Below, one piece after another: positions 55,401 to 63,431 of a stretch of 64,000 bases of DNA. Numbering within the stretch: the first letter of the stretch is position 1; each line of letters opens with the position of its first letter. The translations under genes and the position numbers were made by a program. Origin of the DNA: JBBTCJ01 sp038043285 (GTDB lineage: Bacteria; Planctomycetota; Phycisphaerae; UBA1845); contig JBBTCJ010000034.1 of the NCBI GenBank assembly GCA_038043285.1, forward strand, positions 1 to 64,000, given 5' to 3'. Under the pieces are notes generated by a model. The model made no database searches and was not told the origin of the DNA. It saw nothing but the letters and a program-made list of their open reading frames with translations.

Positions 55401-57855
55401 CGAGGATGACCGCCGTGTGCTCACGGTCGAACGGCTTGTTGGAGTAGCCCGCGTCGTCGAGCGCCTGTCGGACGGCTTCAAGCACCAGGAGTTGCAGCGG
55501 TTCCACCGAAGGAATCGAGTTCGGCGGCATGCCGTAGCGAACCGGGTCAAACGCAACCGGGTCAAGGAATCCACCCCATTTGGAATAGACCTTATCGCGC
55601 AGCCGGCGGTCCGTGTCGAAATAAAGGTCGGAGTTCCAGCGATCCGCCGGAATCTCGCCCGTCGCCTTCACCTTGTTGAGAATGTTTTCCCAAAGACGGT
55701 TCTTGTTGGGCGCCTTCGGCAACAGGCAGGACATGCCGATGATGGCGACGTCGCAATCGCGTGGGCTGTCGCTTTTCGCCTCCGCGGCGGGCGCCACCGA
55801 CGCCGCCGCCTGAAGCCGTTCGACCCCGCCCGCACTCACGTCCGCGTGAAGCTCCTCAATCGTGCAGATGCGATCGCGCAGCGCCGCGACCTGCCCGATC
55901 ATATACATCCCCTCGCGGCGCTGGGCTTCACCGTCCAGCCGCACAAACCCCGTCGCCTGACCGCTGACCTCCGCGGTCTCCGAGCGCATCACGCCTTTCG
56001 AGGCAATCCGCAACCGTCCGAGGTTCAGCCGCTCCAGCTCCTCGCGGACCTCTTCCTTGGCCCGCCCGGCGCGGATCAGGCGACGTTTTTCCTCGGCGAA
56101 GTGGCGTCCGAACTCGGTGCCCACGCAGCGCGTGGCGTGGCCCACGCCGCTCTCCAACAGGATCGTATGTTGGCATCGCAACGCTTCGTCCTGGAAGCCC
56201 TGGACGATTGCCCCGGCGGAGACGGACTCCTTGGTGAACAGATACGACGTCCCCAACAGCACCCCGATCGCAACTCCGCGCTCGCTGAGTGGGGCGGCCA
56301 GCGCCGCGACCATGGCTGCCGATCGCCCATCGTGGATTCCACCCGCGAAAACGACGTGATAGTCCTCCGCTCGATCGCCGGTCTCCTGCAAATGGTCCAC
56401 GATCACGCCGATCATGGTCTCCCATAGAACCAGGCTGGTGCGCGGACCGACGTGTCCGCCGCACTCGCGCCCTTCAAAAATCACCCGACGAGCACCGTCG
56501 CGTAAGAACATCTTCAAGAGACCGGGCGATGGCACGTGCAAGAAGGTCTTGATCCCCTCGCGCTCCAGGTGCTGCGCCTGGTCGGGACGACCACCCGCAA
56601 TCAACGCGAATCGGGGTCGATGGCGAAGCACCTCGGCGAGCTGTTCCTCGCGGAGTTCCTTGGGCACGAAGCCGAGGATCCCCACCCCCCAGGGCTTGGA
56701 CCCGAGCTTCCCGGAGGTTTCATCGAGGAGCTTTCCGACCTGCGGTCCGCGCAGCACGGCCAAAGCGAGGAACGGCAATGCTCCACCGTCCGCGACCGCA
56801 AGGGCGAAGTCCGCCGTGTCACTGACGCGGGTCATCGGCCCTTGTAGGATCGGGTACCGGGTTCCGTGTGTCTCGGCCATTGGTCCGCCGGCGCGAAGGG
56901 CGAGCTGCCTTGCCGCGGTCTCGACGTTCTGCGACGCCTGCCGGCGGATGGCCTCGCAGATCGCGGACGCGGATCGGAACTGGGTCGCCAGCGTGGCGGC
57001 GAAAGCCGCGTCCTGGCCCATCGCGATCAACCGAGCCTTGCCCGCAACGCCCCGGATACGGCTCTCAACCTCGTCGCGCCACCGCGCGAGGTCGGCGACG
57101 TCGCTCGTGCTGTTGGGCTCCAGCCTCTCTTCGTATTCCTTCAATTGGGCGAAACCGGTTTCACCCGGTCGAACGAACGCCCGGTAGCGCAACGGACAAT
57201 CCTGTCCGAGGATCGCGGTTTCACTGCCGTCCATCCGAGCGATGCGCGCCTTGACGTCCTCGGGCAGTGCCGATTCGTCACAGAGCGCCAATTGCCAATC
57301 GAGCACCACGCCCCGCGCGCCGCCGGCAAGACACGCGGCTGAGGTGTTCAGCGCGGCCCCTCCTCGAACCCATAGCGGCAGCGAAACGTGCGGTCGAACG
57401 TGCTGCAGGAGAACGAACGACGTCTCTTCCCCTACTTGTCCGCCCGATTCGTTACCCTTGAGAACAAGGTCGTCAGCCCCGCACCGTTGTGCGGCAACCG
57501 CGTGCTCGAGTTCCGTAACCTGCACCAACACTTTCAGCCCGGCGCGGCGACACCGAGCGATATCCGGCGCGAGCCGCTCGACCTGTGGGTCGCAAAGAAT
57601 GACGATGGATCCGCCCGCTGCGGAAAGCTCGTCGATGATCCCGTGAAGATCCGTTGCCGAGTGCGAGACCGTGAACGCGAAGGGCGTCGACGAAGGGATC
57701 GCCAAGACCACGCCCCGAATCTCCTCCAACGACTCGCCGCACTCCAACGAAATGCCGCCGATGAAACCGTGCGCGCGTAGCGCAACCGCCAGCGTCGAAT
57801 TGGGAAATCCCGGCGGACTCAGCCCGATGATGTCCAGCTTGGTAGACGCCTCCAT
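49405..57855 (-). CDS. Lipid/polyketide synthase A: ER-ER-KS-AT-ACP-KR-DH
   Basis: I start at the ATG at 57853-57855 (GAGGGGAG just upstream); the frame to 58077 is non-coding. The 2816-residue protein opens with two flavin TIM-barrel modules of the PfaD/FabK/nitronate-monooxygenase type: residues about 1-250 (GNESGGQVGEETS) and 330-640 (TRYPILQGPMTRVSDTADF, GRECGGHVGPRTS). Then ketosynthase (700-1160; Cys899, His1034, His1074), acyltransferase (1270-1600; Ser1373 in GHSYGE), linker with HQQLMSRFLEAHKSVMLAML, one ACP (1850-1930; Ser1885 in LGIDSIKR), ketoreductase (1985-2500; TGGARGIT at 2231, Tyr2420 in CDYAAANE) and dehydratase (2530-2800; His2558 in LIDHQLDG, Asp2727). All steps for a full reductive cycle are present. 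Layout is PUFA-synthase-like but with ER fused at the front. Confidence 0.93.
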   Translation of the reverse strand: MEASTKLDIIGLSPPGFPNSTLAVALRAHGFIGGISLECGESLEEIRGVVLAIPSSTPFAFTVSHSATDLHGIIDELSAAGGSIVILCDPQVERLAPDIARCRRAGLKVLVQVTELEHAVAAQRCGADDLVLKGNESGGQVGEETSFVLLQHVRPHVSLPLWVRGGAALNTSAACLAGGARGVVLDWQLALCDESALPEDVKARIARMDGSETAILGQDCPLRYRAFVRPGETGFAQLKEYEERLEPNSTSDVADLARWRDEVESRIRGVAGKARLIAMGQDAAFAATLATQFRSASAICEAIRRQASQNVETAARQLALRAGGPMAETHGTRYPILQGPMTRVSDTADFALAVADGGALPFLALAVLRGPQVGKLLDETSGKLGSKPWGVGILGFVPKELREEQLAEVLRHRPRFALIAGGRPDQAQHLEREGIKTFLHVPSPGLLKMFLRDGARRVIFEGRECGGHVGPRTSLVLWETMIGVIVDHLQETGDRAEDYHVVFAGGIHDGRSAAMVAALAAPLSERGVAIGVLLGTSYLFTKESVSAGAIVQGFQDEALRCQHTILLESGVGHATRCVGTEFGRHFAEEKRRLIRAGRAKEEVREELERLNLGRLRIASKGVMRSETAEVSGQATGFVRLDGEAQRREGMYMIGQVAALRDRICTIEELHADVSAGGVERLQAAASVAPAAEAKSDSPRDCDVAIIGMSCLLPKAPNKNRLWENILNKVKATGEIPADRWNSDLYFDTDRRLRDKVYSKWGGFLDPVAFDPVRYGMPPNSIPSVEPLQLLVLEAVRQALDDAGYSNKPFDREHTAVILGAGGGVGEHGLGYGFRSMAMHYLTAADATADDVTAVLDRLTGRLPEWTEDSFAGLLMNVAAGRVANRFDLGGTNYTVDAACASSLAAVRLAVSELESGSASMAIVGGADTMQSPFAYLCFSNTQALSPTGECRTFDETGDGIVISEGIAIVILKRLADAVRDGDRVYAVVKGVGSSSDGKDKGLTAPRPAGQVRALERAYAKAGFSPSTVGLIEAHGTGTVVGDQSEVESLTRMFSAAGAAAQSCALGSVKSMVGHTKCTAGVAGLLKAALALHAKVLPPTIGVTKPNPKANFPKSPFYVNTEARPWLGRSDGIPRRAGVSAFGFGGTNFHAVLEEYVPESTVSAAAEAPRQEWSGELFLWRAESRAGILTGVESVLTALAQGAQPTVRDLAAATCQGFGSAPCGCTLAVVAGTLDDLTRRLRSAKDAIARGDAAWSDPSGAYFSAAAIAEGRIAFVFPGQGSQTVNMLRDLCVALPSVREVFEQADVGLKDTFERPLSSYVYPRPSFTDDERKADEAALTDTRVAQPAIGAADAAMLRLVCDLGIAPDFTCGHSYGEYPALYAAGVISFAELMRLSEARGRLIAEAGGKNPGTMAAVSADAESVERVIAGAEGVWLANLNSPTQTVISGTDAGVTEAMNRLASQGFVARKIKVSCAFHSPLVAEAKRTFGEALYATTFSPPRVGVFSNTTAALHAKDPAEIHARLAEHLARPVRFVEEVRAMHEAGARIFVEVGPGRVLTGLIEQILKGRSFAAIALNAPGRDDVVQLLHGLAQLAVAGGRFHTDSLFAGRTEKILDLAKLVEQSKPAPLARTTWMISGAKSVPLNGNGTAEGKVATNVQAQAAATRPMLPLPPGVVIGTSRVDRRPAPSPHSNGPLSPTPGPIALPAPAPGSPIVGSPASSAVPGSARLSQTSSDGMDAVIAAHQQLMSRFLEAHKSVMLAMLGRGHAPVDPSAEMAPSPVATYAASTSRPETAEPIGAAQAAALTPVLLGDEAAAREQVATVQQAAAPVLEAGAAAAISESVNTGLSREKLVSQLIGIVADRTGYPPEMLNLDSDLEADLGIDSIKRIEILGALQSGASLPAEAVQGDMESLSRLKTLRAIADWLGDKFGANGDSASGTTSPAPTTSVEALKPPAWTPTMSATPSSLEAAAAPIIERVPRMLIRPVERPITDDVAVLKLDGAVVITDDEQGVAAALAVLLAANGLKTVLIRADRGASVNGQQPRIELTSPQTVKAWVQDVKAKHGRIAAVVHLLPLAHSDLSMGDDPRAWRAAIDVELLSLFNLAQALEDDLRLGGDGRVMVATRMGGSFGCNVDGGTTSFWPGNGGVCGLAKTLAREWPEVVSRVVDFDGSANADSMAGALLAELASNDPAPEAGRRDGRRFALVPGDARLAERAARLELTRDSVVLVTGGARGITADSALSLARRFHPKLVLLGRSPLPPEQELPATVGITDLKQLKAAMMRDLERGEGKVTPAKVEAALGRLLREREARANLKAMREVASVVEYHILDVADSAALSTLIDESYRRYGRIDGVVHGAGVIEDKLIRDKTPESFARVFDGKVNAALTLASKLRGEELKFLVFFSSVSARYGNRGQCDYAAANEILNKLAVRLDARWKARVVSMNWGPWESTGGMVSAELAKQFEKAGIRLIGRQQGADAFVDELMYGQKGETEIVLGGPLNVSLPAPTMAAPPGTSATASELPLLARNTRIERNPDGSLDLVRTADPQHDLYLIDHQLDGKPVMPMAMVLELFAEAAAFQHPDHHVARVRDLRVLRGITFDRSPQDLRVVTTASRPSGAGLIVGLRNELGQKPVIHDTAEVELLAKPAAPVVLAPLSLVNPQPLGMTIDEAYERWLFHGPIFAGIVEVAALGENGVIAQLMPSSPKRCLAECCESNWLIDPILVDSGLQMIILWARTYLDMTPLPSRLGCYHRFNGPPAGPIRCETHIHHTPGTPTIVADIRFFDGDGRLLGRLEDMEGTCSKALNRLASARVR

Positions 57856-58523
57856 TGCTCCCCTCAACGAAGGCTGCGCCGCGTGCGCCGTGGCCGCCTG
57901 ACGGAGCAAGCGCTGCCGCTTGCCCCGGCGGACAAATACGTCGGAGCACGATGTCGCAGCCGTCTCCTGCGGCGCGTTGGACAGGAACGTCGCGCGCCTG
58001 GAAAAACCCGGGCCTCCCCAACCCGAAGGTACGTCACCAGTCGCCCATGCGACGCCGAGTTCCTTCCGGCGCAGCAAGTGCCCAGTCGATCAGAGGGCCG
58101 TTCGATCCTCGCGACCCATAAACACTTGTCTGTAAACGATCTACAGCTCTCGACCGCCCCCCATGTGACGAGCAAAAGCACCTCTAGCGTATTGCCTGTT
58201 TTTAACCCGCCGCAGCGTGCGAGTCAAGCCAATCGTCCATTCCTGCGAGATACCGGGCGTTGCGAGAAATCGAAGGAATCTCGTCAATTGCAGTGCCCCT
58301 GTTCAGGCATCGCCTGAATCCACCGTTCCATGGGCTGGCGCGGGTACTCGGCTTGTCGGGCACGCCATCCGCACCCTGTCACGAGAACCAGAAGTGTTTA
58401 GACCACGAAAAGATTGTTCACCCCCGCGGCTTCGATTATCGTGACCCGCGCGGCGTTACCCGCCCGGGAAAGGGGGTGGAGATCGGCTCTGCGCCGTTAT
58501 CGGCCGGCGCGTACTCGAGTGCC
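57856..58523. other. Divergent intergenic region between synthase operon and methyltransferase
   Basis: About 670 bases with no supported gene. Two small symmetric elements are visible: CTGTA/TACAG separated by seven bases at 58130-58146, and TTCAGGC/GCCTGAA around a three-base centre at 58302-58318. Either could be an operator. No convincing -35/-10 pair was found on either strand. Confidence 0.5.
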
Positions 58524-59348
58524 ATGTTCATCGCGCCCCTTCGACGCTTGGTCTCCTACTGCCTCCGGACCTCGTGGATCCGGCAGGGGGTTTGGAACCG
58601 ATGGTATCGCTACGTCGGACGCACCCTCCAAGACTCGCCCATCTGGTTCATGAACTACGGTTTCGCTCCCCCGATTCGGCCCGAAATCCAGTTGACGCTG
58701 GACGACGAACCGAATCGCACGTCGATCCAACTTTATCACCGGGTGGCGGGGGCTGTCCCCCTCGGTGGGCGGGACGTACTGGAGGTCAGTTGCGGCAGGG
58801 GGGGAGGAGCGCGGTTCGTCGCTCAATACCTCGGTCCGCGCCGCCTCGTCGGCCTCGATCTCACGGAGTCGGCGGTCGCGTTTTGCGCACGGCATCACCG
58901 CCGGGAGGGGGTCCATTTCGTCTGCGGCAACGCCCAGCGCCTGCCCTTCCCCGACGGTGCGTTTGATGCCGTTCTGAACGTCGAGGCTTCGCACTGTTAC
59001 CCGGATGTGACCCGCTTCTTCGCGGAGGCAAGGCGCGTCCTTCGCTCATCGGGCTATCTGCTGTATGCCGATTTGCGAGGCGATTGGGACTACGCGAAGT
59101 GGCGTGAGCAGATCGCAGAATCGGGCTTCGAAATCGTCGAAGAGGAGGAGATCACGCCCTTCGTCGTCAAGGCCCTGGACACCACCGATCAGCGGACGCG
59201 GCAGCTCGTCGGTCGCTTCTCACGACGCATCGGGCGCCGCCTGTTGTTGCTGTTCGCCGCCGCGAAAGGAACGGCGATTTACGACGGTTTCGCCTCCGGA
59301 AGGATTCACTACCTGCGATTCGTCCTCCGGCGGACTGCACTTTCGTAG
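58524..59348 (+). CDS. SAM-dependent methyltransferase, phthiotriol-methyltransferase-like
   Basis: The ATG at 58524 is chosen because protein-like sequence starts there; the frame runs upstream to 58260. The 274-residue protein reads TLQDSPIWFMNYGFAPP, SIQLYHRVAGAVPL, the SAM motif DVLEVSCGRGGGARFVAQYL, GLDLTESAVAFCARHH, and VLNVEASHCYPDVTRFFAEA. This order and wording matches the mycobacterial phthiotriol/phenolphthiotriol dimycocerosate methyltransferase family (Rv2952). Those enzymes O-methylate polyketide-derived lipid diols. Sitting divergent to the synthase genes, it probably methylates their product; that is inference. Its end overlaps the convergent secreted-protein gene by 40 bases. 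Confidence 0.87.
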   Translation: MFIAPLRRLVSYCLRTSWIRQGVWNRWYRYVGRTLQDSPIWFMNYGFAPPIRPEIQLTLDDEPNRTSIQLYHRVAGAVPLGGRDVLEVSCGRGGGARFVAQYLGPRRLVGLDLTESAVAFCARHHRREGVHFVCGNAQRLPFPDGAFDAVLNVEASHCYPDVTRFFAEARRVLRSSGYLLYADLRGDWDYAKWREQIAESGFEIVEEEEITPFVVKALDTTDQRTRQLVGRFSRRIGRRLLLLFAAAKGTAIYDGFASGRIHYLRFVLRRTALS

Positions 59349-60532
59349 CCCTGCCGCTTCGGCCGGTGTCGCCACGACCACATGGGCACGACGATCAGAC
59401 CCAGGAAGGCTCCAATCCCTGCTCCACAGAGTTGGAGTGCCGCAAACGGCGAGCCTGACGTGTTGATCAAGACGACCTTGGATCCGGTCCGTGTCACCGC
59501 GCCGCTGGACGTCAAGTGGGTATACGTGGCGACGACCGTTGCTCTCCGGGCCGCGTCAACGGCGCCGACCGACCATCGACCATTCTCGATGGACCCCACG
59601 GTGGGGGGAGCCGCCGTCCATTCAGCCTGATCGCTTACGTCCGCAGTTTCGCCATTGCTGAAGTGGGCAACGGCCTGGAAGCGCGCCGCCAGGCCCGCGA
59701 CGACGCCGTCAGGGCCGTCAAGGCTGACCGATTCGAGCACCACGCCTGCGGTCGGATCGCCGCCCTCCCCGTTGCTGAGCGACGTAATCCTCACGAAGTC
59801 AAAGTCCGCAGGGGTGGAGATGTCGCACTCCGCGCCGCAGTCGGCGGTACCGCCGTTGACCGCGCCGATGCCCACTCGCACGTTGTCCGGAAGCGCGTTC
59901 ACCACCGTGCCGATGTCGCTGAAGGTTTGGCCGTCGGAGCTGTAGGCGCCGACAAACTGGTCGCCGAACCTCAGCAGCCGCAGGTAAACCACGTCGGGAG
60001 AATCCGTGTTGGACTCGTCGTATCGGGCGCCCGGGCGCGTTCCACTGGTGTTCGCATCGCCTCCGATGTTCAACAGGACGATGCCGCGAAACTCGCCCCT
60101 TCGCCCGGAGGCATGAACAAGTCCGACGCTCACCGCATGTTCGTCGTCGACGTAGACGAGCAAACCCCCGTACTGTTGCGCATCTTGCGGGTTGAACTCC
60201 AGCCGCGCGTCGAGGATAAAATCTCCGCTCACTTCACGAACGAGCAGGTTCCTTGCGGTTCCCTCGATTCCCAGCAATCCTCGCTGAGTAAGGATGCGGA
60301 AGAAACCAGAACGCGCGGCCAGCGTGTAGGCAGAGGCATCCTCGCGGATAATCGTCCAGCCGCTCGATAACCTCGGCTGGTCGAACTCCTCCAGAAACGC
60401 GGGATCATCCGCCGCCCGCGCCGATCCCGCCCAGGCAATCGCCACCAGCGTCAGTAGCCCAGCCGACGCGGTGCGTGACCGACGTGAAGGGGGAACAGCC
60501 GAAGTCGTTGCCCGCTGTGGGATCGACGTCAT
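59309..60532 (-). CDS. Secreted protein with DUF1349/concanavalin-like and Ig-like domains, CGA tail
   Basis: The 407-residue protein begins four bases inside the upstream gene (ATGA overlap). A signal peptide occupies about residues 20-41 (TASAGLLTLVAIAWAGSARA). Residues about 45-250 resemble a DUF1349-type beta-sandwich (FLEEFDQPRLSSGWTIIRED, YGGLLVYVDDEHAVSVGLVH). Residues about 265-360 look like a Big-type Ig domain (AVAHFSNGETADVSDQAEWT). The end is LQLCGAGIGAFLGLIVVPMW plus a basic tail, an anchor-like motif shared with two other proteins here. Role unknown, probably surface-located. Confidence 0.8.
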   Translation of the reverse strand: MTSIPQRATTSAVPPSRRSRTASAGLLTLVAIAWAGSARAADDPAFLEEFDQPRLSSGWTIIREDASAYTLAARSGFFRILTQRGLLGIEGTARNLLVREVSGDFILDARLEFNPQDAQQYGGLLVYVDDEHAVSVGLVHASGRRGEFRGIVLLNIGGDANTSGTRPGARYDESNTDSPDVVYLRLLRFGDQFVGAYSSDGQTFSDIGTVVNALPDNVRVGIGAVNGGTADCGAECDISTPADFDFVRITSLSNGEGGDPTAGVVLESVSLDGPDGVVAGLAARFQAVAHFSNGETADVSDQAEWTAAPPTVGSIENGRWSVGAVDAARRATVVATYTHLTSSGAVTRTGSKVVLINTSGSPFAALQLCGAGIGAFLGLIVVPMWSWRHRPKRQGYESAVRRRTNRR

Positions 60533-62835
60533 CGTTTCAGGTCGATTCCACGCCAGAATGTCTCGGCCGCATTACGCCGGTTCCTGGGGCGAAGAAGTGT
60601 CAACGACGCGCAACCAAGGGCGAGCATCGGCCATCCAAGCATTCCCAGTGCGCCGCACGGCGATCCCGCCGTGGGCCCTGGGCGAGGAGCCGGTCCCTCG
60701 CTCAGCTCGAACACCGCCCGAACAGTCCGGTCGCCGTCCATTCGGAGCCGGGTGGCCAAGTCCGCTCCAGTGGCATCTTCCTCCCAGCGCACGAAAGCGT
60801 AGCCGATCCCCGGCGTGGCGATCAGCGTGAGTTCCGCACCGATGACAAAGTCGCCGCCGGCCGGAGTAACTTCGCCTTCCCCAACAATATCCACCGTCAA
60901 CTTGGCCGTGTTGTCGTCGCCCCCGTCGCCGCCGCCTCCGTCACTTCCTCCTCCGCCGCCCCCCGAACCATCGTCTTCGACAAAGGAAGCCTCAATGGCG
61001 GCATCGTCGCTGATGGTGATCGTGACCGACAGATCCGTTCCGCTGACGCCGCCGGACCAACCCTCGAATACGAAGCCCTCCCGCGGTTCGGCTGTCAGGG
61101 TGACGGCCGTACCGGACGTGTAGAAGCCTCCCGGTGGATCCAGCGCTACGTCACCCTCACCACTGATTGTGACCGTCACCTGCAACGCGGGTTCATAGCG
61201 CGCCGTAATCGTGCGATCGGCGTCCATCGTAACCGTCAACGGGTTGACCGTCTCCGAACCCGGCGGGACGTTGCCCGACCAGCCCAGGAATGAGGATCCC
61301 GCATCGGCGGTTGCGGTGACCTTGACCGATGCGCCCGTGCGATAGCGAGACACCAGCGCGTTGTCGACAAATGTTCCAGTCGGCGAGGCGTGCAACGTGC
61401 CCGTGCCGTTGCCGCTGGTGCTGAGGGTCAGAGTCCAGTACACCGGAGTAAACGCGGCGCTCACGCCCTTCGACAGGTCCATCGGAACCACGAGCGGATT
61501 CTGCATCGGGTCTTCCAGCTCGAACGTCGTCGTCCATCCCGCGAACTGGTTGCCGTCGGAGGCCGACGCCGTGAGCGTCACCACGTCGCCAAATTCGTAG
61601 ATGAGATCGTCGGTCGTTCCTCCAGCGACCGTTTGGGCCGGCGGCGCCACCGAGACCGACCCGCCCGTCAAGGGGACGGTCACCGAGAGAACCGGATCAA
61701 CCGTCGCGTGGAACACGCGCGCGGCAAACGGGATCGTGGTTATGGTTCCACTCAGCGGATTGATAATCATCTCGTTGAAGGTGACGGTCGCAACGTTGCC
61801 GCCCGGAAGGAGATCATTGCGGGCCGCGTTCACGCGAAACTCGACCGACTGCTCATCCGGACCGCCGGAAAGGCTATTGGACGCCGCAAGCACGCCGGCG
61901 CCGGGCGTCACCGACACCCACGGCGCGCTGCCGACGGCGCTCCACGCCACCGAGACGTCGCGGGCGTTGGCGATCAGCGCCGTTTGCGACGCCGCAGGGA
62001 GATCACCCTCCGGGCCTCGGGCAAGAACGTCCGCGTCGGGCGTGAGCGCTAAAGCCCCGGAGCTGGATGGGAAGACCACCACCGTGACCGGAAGCAACCG
62101 CGATCCCACCTCGTTCGTCGTGTTCTCGACGGAGATCGTGTTGGTGTACGTTCCCGCGGCCAGGCCGAAGGTGTTGAAGGAAACGGAGAAGGTGGCGTTG
62201 CCGCCGGGGGGGACCGACCCGCCTGCGCTGCTGACGCTCATCCATAATCGCGGAGACCACGTCAGAGAGTAATTAAGCGCGGTTTGCCCCGAACCCGACA
62301 GGGAGACGTTAACCGCGGCCGGGCTGCTCCCGTTGACTGTCGCCGTGGTGTTGATAAACGCCGGCGATACCGAGAAGTTCGCCGCGGCGATTTCCAACCG
62401 CACCGTACGCGTCGTGTTCCCGGCCTGGTTCGTCAGGTTGGTGAACGTGACCGCGGCGCTGTACACGCCGGGCGCCAGTTGGGCGACCTCGTCGACCGCC
62501 AATCCGACGACCACCTCGGTGGTTCGCGGGAGGATCAACGAGCCGGGAAGTGTTCCCGACACCGGCGACGCCAATAGCCACGCCTGGTTGACAGCCACCG
62601 CAAACTCCAGCGCGGCGGCGTCCGCATTGTCCAGGGTCCAGTGGGTCACCGTCTTGGGCGAAAACGGGCCGCCCTCGAAACCCGAAAAAGTGATGACCGT
62701 GCCCGCATCAGGTGTAACTTCGATGGACTGCGCGGAAGCGAGTCCGGCGCACGCCAACAGCCATGTCACCGGCCCCGCTTTCAAGGCGCGGCGCAGGAAA
62801 ACTCCGGTTCGGTTTACGTTGTGGTTGGCCCTCAT
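60529..62835 (-). CDS. Secreted protein with BACON-like and InlB-type B repeats, CGA tail
   Basis: The ATG at 62833-62835 has GGGGGAGGGGTGC before it. The 768-residue protein starts with a signal peptide (PVTWLLACAGLASA). The N-terminal half has repeated BACON-like beta units (LNYSLTWSPRLWMSVSSAGG, VSVAWSAVGSAPWVSVTPGA). The C-terminal half has four divergent InlB B-repeat-type units, each with a Gly-Trp core such as FAGWTTTF, FLGWSGNVPPG, FEGWSGGVSG and FVRWEEDATG. A Gly/Ser/Asp linker precedes the last unit. The end has SPCGALGMLGWPMLALGCAS then RPRNRRN. It is probably surface-anchored and co-expressed with the next gene. Confidence 0.82.
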   Translation of the reverse strand: MRANHNVNRTGVFLRRALKAGPVTWLLACAGLASAQSIEVTPDAGTVITFSGFEGGPFSPKTVTHWTLDNADAAALEFAVAVNQAWLLASPVSGTLPGSLILPRTTEVVVGLAVDEVAQLAPGVYSAAVTFTNLTNQAGNTTRTVRLEIAAANFSVSPAFINTTATVNGSSPAAVNVSLSGSGQTALNYSLTWSPRLWMSVSSAGGSVPPGGNATFSVSFNTFGLAAGTYTNTISVENTTNEVGSRLLPVTVVVFPSSSGALALTPDADVLARGPEGDLPAASQTALIANARDVSVAWSAVGSAPWVSVTPGAGVLAASNSLSGGPDEQSVEFRVNAARNDLLPGGNVATVTFNEMIINPLSGTITTIPFAARVFHATVDPVLSVTVPLTGGSVSVAPPAQTVAGGTTDDLIYEFGDVVTLTASASDGNQFAGWTTTFELEDPMQNPLVVPMDLSKGVSAAFTPVYWTLTLSTSGNGTGTLHASPTGTFVDNALVSRYRTGASVKVTATADAGSSFLGWSGNVPPGSETVNPLTVTMDADRTITARYEPALQVTVTISGEGDVALDPPGGFYTSGTAVTLTAEPREGFVFEGWSGGVSGTDLSVTITISDDAAIEASFVEDDGSGGGGGGSDGGGGDGGDDNTAKLTVDIVGEGEVTPAGGDFVIGAELTLIATPGIGYAFVRWEEDATGADLATRLRMDGDRTVRAVFELSEGPAPRPGPTAGSPCGALGMLGWPMLALGCASLTLLRPRNRRNAAETFWRGIDLKR

Positions 62836-63160
62836 GCACCCCTCCCCCAGTTGGGATGGCATCGGGACTGAACTGCCGGCGGCGATGCTCTTCCTGGTCG
62901 CAAGGTGCGCGCAGGAAAGACAATAGAGCGTATGGGCGAAGTCCCTCAGCCCAATCGGAAACACCGTCCGCGGCAGACCCAGCCGTTGCGCTGGTTAATC
63001 GTATCGGTCGGAGACGGCATGTCAAGGTTGCGGCTTGGGTCCGATACGGTTGGGCGTGACACGATCGGCGGCTGGAGTCCAAGACGCTTCCGCCGCCTTT
63101 CATCTGAGACACTTCCGCTTTCTTTGCTCGCCCGGTTCATACCGGTCCGGGGTCTCGAAA

Positions 63161-63293
63161 GAGGTGCAGCGCCGATCAGAGGTGCAGCGCCGATCAGAAC
63201 CGCGACAGAATGGAGCGCCGTCTTTTCTTCATCCGTACCCCGACCGTGAGGGAGTGGCCCGGCCTTTTATCAGAACCGCGACAGAATGGAGCG
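63161..63293. repeat. 18-bp tandem pair and 24-bp direct repeat pair
   Basis: GAGGTGCAGCGCCGATCA occurs twice in tandem (63161-63178, 63179-63196). A 24-base unit starting TCAGAACCGCGACAG occurs at 63194-63217 and again at 63270-63293. Between them, about 63222-63256, lies the inverted copy of the dispersed ATCCGTACC...CGACCGT repeat seen at 38.6 kb. Confidence 0.8.
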
Positions 63294-63431
63294 GTCCAGC
63301 GCGCGCCGCCCGTTGGCACTCGCGGTTCCAAACACCCGCCCCAGCCCCGCCGAAACTGTCACGGATACGGTTCGCCTCGCTCCAAACGCATCCCGGCGCG
63401 AAGACGCGGCGCTCGAGGTTGGACCAACGAA

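Noticed and set aside
57856..58077. 74-codon extension of synthase A
   Set aside because: No homology-like content and a strong ribosome site immediately precedes the internal ATG.
62905..63249. Plus-strand open frame of 114 codons
   Set aside because: Crosses the direct repeats and has no coding character.
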